A stretch of 64,000 nucleotides of DNA from Eunapius fragilis. Taxonomy: Eukaryota > Porifera > Demospongiae > Spongillida > Spongillidae. The position numbers were made by a program, and so were the translations under genes. The first letter of the stretch is position 1, and every line of letters starts with the position of its first letter. Below the pieces are notes generated by a model, which was given only the letters and a program-made list of their open reading frames with translations, ran no database searches and was not told where the DNA came from. The stretch is from contig OY811988.1 in the NCBI GenBank assembly GCA_963681505.1, positions 4,323,735-4,387,734 on the forward strand. Direction: 5' to 3'. This document shows, one piece after another, positions 57,063 through 64,000 of this stretch.

Positions 57063-58274
57063 ACAATCACACGAACGCGGGCGCGCTCACGGGCGTTGTG
57101 TGAATGGCTATGAATCCTTCCTCTTTTTCCCTCTGCATGCATAGTTTGAGTGCGTGTGCGTGTGTGAGCGCGCGCGCGCACACACACACACGCACTCACA
57201 CACACCTAGGCCTACATGTAGACACACGCAATCATACATACAAACACACGCACGAACTCCAGATCTTGCGCGCGCACAAAGAAGTGGTATAGTCAACGAC
57301 TAATGTTGTAGCCCTTGGTACAGCCAGCGCTGAACAGGCCCCATGACATCATTCTTGCTGTTGCACTAGACAAGCGCATCCATTCAATAAGCCAACATCC
57401 CGGTTAGTTAACTAATTTGCATTTAGCCATGTATCCGTATCCATGGAAGCTACATTAAAAACACTCAACAAGATGGCGCTAATTGTATCCTAGTTCTTGT
57501 GACCCAAAACAATTAAAATTTCAAATCGCCGAAATCTATACTAGGTAAATTTTTTTTAAATATCTCTAAAAATAATAGAACTGCATGATCTCTTATTCTG
57601 GGGCCCACAAAATCTGAATCTAAACTGGTGTAAGAATTATGAGCTGCAGAATACATTAATTAGGTGTGAAAAAGTTGATTTTCCATACATCTCTATGGAA
57701 AATGCTGTTTTCACAAAAAAATACAACAATTTTCAACACAAAGCAGTTGTTTTTTGTTCAGCTAAATCAAGATCGTACGTATCTAAAACAATATTGATAG
57801 CCAAAAAAGTTGTACCCTATTACGTTATTAATTAACAATCAAGTTTATAAAACGCCGTTCATTTTCAATGGGAGTTATCCGGAAGTATACGCGAATGTAC
57901 AAACCGCAACAATTGTCAATTCCCTTTGACCGCGCATTTCTGGATATGATTATACGGATGCATTTGCGCGGAACTATAATAACTAAAAACATTCTCTATG
58001 AGAAAGTTGGTGAGATATAGTGTCTATTTGCATCCGTGTGTACCCCACTGTTATGTTACTATGTACCCCTCCCTTATGCTGCTATGTACCCCTTACTTAT
58101 GTTGCTACGTACCCCTTACTTATGTTGCTAAGTACCCCTCCCTTATGTTGCTATGTACCCCTCCCTTTATATACCCCTCCCTCATGATTATGTATAACAG
58201 CGTGTATAACAATGTTATACCGACGTGTATAACAACCCATTTTACACTTGTATGTGTATACAACCCTTTTTACA

Positions 58275-58307
<33 letters not shown>

Positions 58308-59530
58308 CTAATTAAACAATGGGGCACCATGGGGGGAGTGGCTCTGACTAATCTATTAGGCATGCAGCGATTGAGCAAATAAATTAATCACAGTATGGTT
58401 AGTTTGTGAAATTATCCCTACTCTATAATTTGATAGTTCTATTCTTCTAAGGTGCATCTTGAGATAGATCTCCCGCTGTGTCGTAGGATGTGCGTAATGA
58501 ATATTCATAAGTGCTATCATAGAGGACCTTAGCCAGTTTCTCAGACGGCGTAAGGTAGAAAAGCTTCTCTCGCAGGTGCAACTAGTAATTGAAAGTGCGC
58601 AACCAATTTTTTATCAAGCGAAAAATATTGCTCTTATCACAACTGATTAGTGCCGATGCAAGACAGACGATCAATTGGTGAACATACGGACGATTTTCGC
58701 TTGCAAAGTCCTAACTCCTGGTCCACAAGATACTTTTCGATAAGATCATCTTCATAAACACCAATAATGATGTTTATATCGCTATTAAACTCATCCTGAA
58801 CCACAATTGATGGTCGCGGCGGGACAGTGTACCGTATGCAGTCCTGTATGTTACGCCTATCCTGGTCGCCACGCGTCTGCACTCAACACGTGGGCAGTTT
58901 TTCACACGACTCTTATGCAGGGTCTGTATACGTCTCAGAACGAACACTTCGCTTATACGCAGATATCGCGGTCTGCATACGGCTTCGGCATATTGGTTGT
59001 CACCTGTCTGCATATACTTCATATAAATGTATGCAGACTCTGTACACGTCGTGTATTCGAATCCTTTACAATGCGCCCATGGATCTTCATAACTGAAGAT
59101 ACGCAGGACCTGTATACACGGTATATGCGTCTAAATCCTATATACGACAGTAATAATTTATGGCGGGAAACTTTCATCCAATTACAGCTACAGTTTCAAT
59201 ACAAACAACCAAAATAAATTATCAGAGTTCAGTTGGCAGGATCAAAATCTCCCATATTTCCAAACTCTTCAAGCACCACATTTCAGATGCAGTTAGTTGG
59301 AGATCCTTCTATCTGGTTGAGGTCTTTAAATTCTCTTTGATTTGCTCGAAAAAAGGTTGAGACCTTCATAAAATATTTTGAGACAGGAAATTAAAATGTT
59401 CCAGTCCACATTTTATGTGATAACCAGGCTAATTGGACGGCTTGCCGACCCCTTTCTATGCCCCGCAGGGATACATGTCCTATTGACCGCATGAGCAGAG
59501 AGATACATTTATGCGATAATTATGGCAGCA
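56371..59530. other. Gene-free stretch of Q2 with simple repeats
   Basis: Colinear with 12,985-16,156. It holds CA microsatellites, the Z-DNA-prone tract (57,140-57,205), the 23-bp repeat and the poly-G tract. No supported ORF. Confidence 0.5.
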
Positions 59531-59728
59531 ATGAGCTACCGTAAAATCCCAATTAAACGCCGCGGCGTCTATTTGGGACAAAGGACGCTTGCGTCGAAGA
59601 CCATAGAAATTGTATGGGCGGTTGAAGGTTGCACACATGCTCGGACAATCGATGATTGCAATCCAAAAACCTGGCGATGCCAGGGTATGTCGTTACGGCA
59701 GTGCTGCTGCTTTTGTGGGCGGTATTAA
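59531..59728 (+). CDS. Hypothetical 65-residue cysteine-rich ORF (Q2)
   Basis: Twin of 16,157-16,354, with an upstream in-frame ATG at 59,522 as an alternative start. See that entry for reasons to doubt it. Confidence 0.2.
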   Translation: MSYRKIPIKRRGVYLGQRTLASKTIEIVWAVEGCTHARTIDDCNPKTWRCQGMSLRQCCCFCGRY

Positions 59729-61655
59729 TTAAGGTACCAGCTCAGCCTCTATGATAAAATTTCGAAATTTACAGATAGATGCACCCAATCATATGAGATG
59801 CAGCGCTGATTTTACTATTGTGAAATTTCTGTTAATTAAGCAGCGCGGAGTCTTTAGTTTTTAGCGTCCTCCATCTTTTTATCGCGCACGCATGCGCACA
59901 TTGTGTCCGTCATGTTTTTTGATGTTAGAATTATTAATGGTAGGTCACAGTCCTCATTCCAGTATATGAATGTCTTCATTCCGTACTGCTAATACCGTAT
60001 TAGATCTGTGGAGAAATTCTTTCTCTCTTCATAGACGTACTTACGGCACCATATAATATATAACCGTGACTGTCTCTTTTGGCTTCACTCGTTTCTAGTT
60101 ACCATGCCAACGATATTGTGCTCTATAACCCCATGAGGCTACATGACTGCCCCACCTATCCCACCGCCACCCTCTCCCACCCCCATAATGGAGGGCACTA
60201 AAAGGAGTGACTCCTCAAAAGACTATATTTAGATCTTGTTTTTGTATCATTATAGAATTTGTCTTCCTTGTAACTGTGTTGTGTTTTATCATGGCTGGGA
60301 TAAATGTCACTGGTCAATGCTGCCAGGAAGAGTCAGGGGGATCGCTATAAATGTGCTGTATCTATGTGTATGTGTGTGTGGTGCATATGGCAAACGTGTG
60401 TGTTGTGTGTGTCACGGTACTCTAAAATGCAAATCCTAATTGATGCACTAGGAAGGGCATATGTTTATGCTACTCAATGAGAAGGCACGCTAATTCATGA
60501 GCATATGTAGTATACCTCCAAGACCAGGCCTAACCTATGGATCATTTATCCTAATAGAAATTAAATTTTCTAGCATGTCCAATACAGGGGGAGTGCATGC
60601 CCCAGATCAGGAAGGTCTCTAAAGTACACCATACCAACACCATTTTGAGTAGCACTATATGCGAGGACCTCCCGCCTTTTAGAGATGGACTGCAAGGGAG
60701 GGACATGCGGGGTGTCTACAAATTAAATTGTTGCTATGAAAATGGGAGGCGAGGAATGCATAAAAATCCTAGATGTTCCTGAAGTGATTCTAGATGTTGC
60801 TGAAGTAATCTTAGATGTTTTTGAAGTAATCCTAGATAGGCCTACCAGAAAAGCTGGTAAGGGTTGACTGATGATGACATTACCTTATTAGCCCATTGTG
60901 TTTAAGCAGAAGACATTGGTGGTAATGGATATACTTAGTTTAATACTAAACCCGTCCAAATTAGCTCTTGTCGGTGAACCTTACTAGGGGGGCAGAACCT
61001 CCTTATGGGAGGCGAGGAATATTATGTGCACCTAATTGTGCACCTAATTAATTGTGCACCTTAGTTAACTATTCATCCTATCTTATTAGATCGTGTCCCG
61101 AGAAACCTAGATGTTCTTGAAGTGATTCTAGATGTTGCTGAAGTAATCCTAGATGTTTTTGATTAGCTATAGATATGCGTAAAGTAATCCTAAATGTGCC
61201 TTAGGTAATTCTAGATATTCTTGAAGTAATCCTAGATGTACTTGAAGTTAATGGTAGATTTCCCTTGATGTACTAGAAGTAATCCTAGGTGTGTCTGAAG
61301 TAATCGTAGATGTACCGGAAGTATTGCTTCATGTACTTCAAGTAATTGTGATGATGGAGGAGGAGGGATCTTTACTAAGTTTTAATTAAATCATTCACAA
61401 ACAGTTTATTTAAAATTATCCCTCCCTCTATCCTAGTCTACATGTTAAGGCTTGCCTGCCAGTGCATGCAACTGTGTATGAATTTAATTGCAGTTGCAAG
61501 GGCTGAGTACTAGGTGAAATGAAATTTACTGCAACCATATCCTTCTCCCATATAACTACTCCTTGTATATGAACCGAAATCTCATGCACTAATGGAGTAT
61601 AATGGTGGTCTTGAATAAGCTATTCTTAGGGATAGTGAGTTTCTAAGTGAAGTTA

Positions 61656-61961
61656 ATGATGCCTTTTGTAATTGCTAGCTCAAAAGGCTGTTACAAGTCC
61701 CCCACCGCCAGCAGCAGCAACACTGCCACCGGCGCTACCACCACTAGCTGCACTACCCTCTACCCCCCCACCACCAGCAGAAACAGCAGCACTGACCCCG
61801 CCACTACCACCACTAGCTGCACTGCCCCCTACCACCAGCAGAAGCTGCAGCAGAAGTACTGCCACCCTTGCACACTACATGGTCAGAGCCTGGCAGGAGA
61901 GGAGGCTGGGGAGGAGGACGCAGCTGCCCCTGAGAACAAGGACAATCTGTACACTATATAA
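61656..61961 (+). CDS. Hypothetical low-complexity Ser/Thr-rich protein (Q2)
   Basis: Twin of 18,271-18,576 with the same length; differences include TTLYPPTT and AAAPENK. Overlapping frames are also open because of the repeated composition. Confidence 0.25.
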   Translation: MMPFVIASSKGCYKSPTASSSNTATGATTTSCTTLYPPTTSRNSSTDPATTTTSCTAPYHQQKLQQKYCHPCTLHGQSLAGEEAGEEDAAAPENKDNLYTI

Positions 61962-62145
61962 AAATAGTTATAATTATTATTACCATTATTAAAGTTATTT
62001 AGTTATTTAGTTTATTGCACTAAGAGATAAAGTCAGGGGTGGACATGGATCGTCCTATAATTCTAGTGATTATTGACCTTTCCAAAGTTTGATTATTCAC
62101 TACGATACTGATATGACAGTCTGAGGGAGAAATAAAAACTTATGA

Positions 62146-62449
62146 AACAAGTAAATAAAAACATTCTCTAACGAGAAAGTTGTTGGTACATGTATATAGG
62201 ATTGACCAATGCTGGTGTAAAAAGCACGGAAACAAGAGCGACAGAAATTTGACTGGAAAATTGAAATAGGCCTATATTTAGCTCACTCACATTATAAGAG
62301 TGCATGTCTGAGTAATGGGCTAAATATAGGCCTATTTCAATTTTCCAGTCAAATTTCTGTCGCTCTTGTTTCCGTGCTTTTTACACCAGCATTGGTCAAT
62401 CCTATATACCAACAACTTTCTCGTTAGAGAATGTTTTTATTTACTTGTT
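62146..62449. mobile_element. 304-bp palindromic MITE (Q2 copy)
   Basis: Same length and arms as 18,761-19,064. Confidence 0.85.
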
Positions 62450-63107
62450 TGAACATGAGATGTGGACATGAGAAAAGAACTATCCCTCAGGGAGACTAAA
62501 AGAAGAAGAAATGCTAAAGAAAGGAAAGCCATTTTGTGAGTGATAAGAAATCATAGTGCTGCATGCAATCCTAGAGATATTTCTAAGGCCATTCCACATT
62601 ATGAGGCCAAAGAATCAATAGACCTATCAGATCGACATATTGCTTGGCAATGTATACTTGGTAGAAGTCTGTGTCACGCATGCCTAAAAAGGATAACATA
62701 TATTAGCGTTGTGGCTTATTGGAAACACAATGAAACATACGATGGTGCATTAGATTTTTAACTATCTCAATACGAACGTGGAGCTTACATACTGTTAGGG
62801 TTATAGTAAATATGTATACTCCGTGCATATTCAATAATATTAATCTTCATAACATTGACCTCATAATCAATATATAGTCGTCTGTTTAGCTTTGCATAGT
62901 ATACATGTTGTGTTGTACTTGTTTCGTCTTTTAGAGGTTTTCAGATTGCGGTTACAAAAACGTTGCGCACGGCACAAAAATTCGCGCAACTTAAATTGCC
63001 ATATTGTAATTTATGACGTTATATGTAGAGCGAAAATTTTAAACAATTTTTCAAAATGCTTTCTAAAAATGCTAAATCGTTGCAGTCCAATGAATTTGGA
63101 TTTTCTT

Positions 63108-64000
63108 TTAACGCCGGTTCCGTGAGAATCGAATGTTTTTTTGTCGAACTGCTTTTTTAGAAAATTAGTCGGAAAACGTTGTTTTACGTAACAAAATACA
63201 TATTCCGATAGCCCAACTCTTTATAGGACGTTTGGCGCTATTCCTAGCTTCATATCATGAATGGTAACGTACTTGTATTGATTTTAACTGACGCGGTCGC
63301 CCGTGTATCGATGTTCGAAAGCTGCCGAGTACACTTTTTTCTGGAGCAGTTTCGAACGCATTTGACGGTACCTGTAGACGTTTCTAGTTACCCAATAGAG
63401 AACAGCACAAGTGAAATGCTCTCAACCTGCCTGGTTGAATCAGGTTGATGCACAACACACTTTCTTCCGGTACCCAGACCCGTAGGTTTTGGTACCCAGA
63501 CCCGAAAGTTCTGGTACCCAGACCCGAAAGTTTTGATACTCCATTCACGAATCACAGACGAAATTTATTGTACAAGTGCTACTTGTGCCTATAGCGTTTG
63601 CGCAGTCGACCAAGGAAGGATTGTGTATTGCCTTATTCTGAAAACCCAGCAGATTGATAGAAGTCACTGGTTCGGCCACGAAAGAAATGCTGCTGCCAGA
63701 TCTGAAGCCGGCTGTGATTTGCAGATTGCGTTCAGTCGGTTGACTTATAGCCCCCATACTGCTTGTAGCTGAGAAGGGCCAAAAATTTTTATCAGCCATT
63801 ACATGCAATAGTTTGGTCTGGGGTCGAGGATCGAAGCTTCAACCCCAAGCTTTGAGCGTGTTTCGATGCTTCTGTAGAAGTAAAGGATCAAACTTTGCTG
63901 GGGAGCCATGTCTTCTGTTGAGGTAAGAACATTGGGACAGTTTTTTAACCTTTAAAAGGTCCAGGAAAAATGTGTATTCTTTTTCGGGAAGAGTCTAGCC
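63108..64000. mobile_element. TTAA-flanked TIR element, left part (Q2 copy)
   Basis: TTAA at 63,108-63,111 is followed by the left terminal repeat with one change (CGCCGGTTCC for CACCGGTTCC). The window ends before the right terminus. It includes the three 22-bp units at about 63,469-63,534. Confidence 0.75.

Larger units (their letters stand above)
45560..64000. repeat. Block Q2: second copy of the Q segment, cut by the window end
   Basis: Colinear with Q1 885-20,619. It lacks the 1.56-kb reverse-transcriptase insert and has about 310 bp extra at 56,065-56,370. It holds paralogs f, g and h and second copies of all Q mobile elements and repeats: microsatellites at 47,104, 56,566 and 57,000, the 23-bp repeat at 58,052, poly-G at 58,279, and the 21-bp minisatellite at about 60,762-61,345. 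Confidence 0.9.

Overview
This is nuclear DNA of an invertebrate animal, not a bacterium. It is AT-rich, with long (CA)n and poly-G tracts, tiny introns (about 60 bp in the best gene), canonical GT-AG splice sites, TATA boxes, a Ty3/Gypsy LTR retrotransposon, pieces of a non-LTR-like reverse transcriptase family, and several inverted-repeat elements. I infer an early-branching marine animal, with a sponge plausible, but nothing here fixes the phylum.

Layout. The window is mostly copies of the same DNA. I name five block types. Q holds three small secreted-protein genes and several mobile elements (Q1 about 885-20,990; Q2 about 45,560 to the window end). R holds one more secreted-protein gene and the 3' exons of an unassigned gene (R1 about 21,245-28,400; R2 30,699-37,600). 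P and S hold the 5' exons of that gene (P0 1-885; P1+S1 28,400-30,698; P2+S2 42,138-44,236). T is single copy (44,237-45,560). The order is P0-Q1-R1-P1-S1-R2-[Gypsy]-P2-S2-T-Q2. It fits tandem units Q-R-P-S-T with different blocks missing: S and T are missing after P0, and T and Q are missing between S1 and R2. Such an array is either a real recent segmental duplication or two divergent haplotypes assembled end to end.

Main gene content. The clearest genes are eight copies of one two-exon family. Each encodes a protein of about 113 residues with a signal peptide and eight cysteines, and each copy is intact with its 60-bp intron and TATA box. There are four paralogs (a, b, c, d), each present twice. 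An unassigned multi-exon gene lies on the minus strand over R1-P1-S1. Its second copy over R2-P2-S2 has lost splice sites and carries the Gypsy element in an intron. A third, partial copy starts the window.

Mobile DNA. The Gypsy element (37,634-42,137) has LTRs of 148 bp that look identical, sits in a poly-G tract, and has a frame break in its reverse transcriptase. A reverse-transcriptase fragment at 2,684-4,243 is present in Q1 and absent from Q2. Other decayed pieces of the same family lie at 5,775, 20,900, 21,003, 30,705 and 48,879. Q also carries a 1.8-kb foldback element, a 304-bp near-perfect palindrome and a TTAA-flanked terminal-inverted-repeat element. I found no tRNA, rRNA, CRISPR array or prokaryote-type operon.
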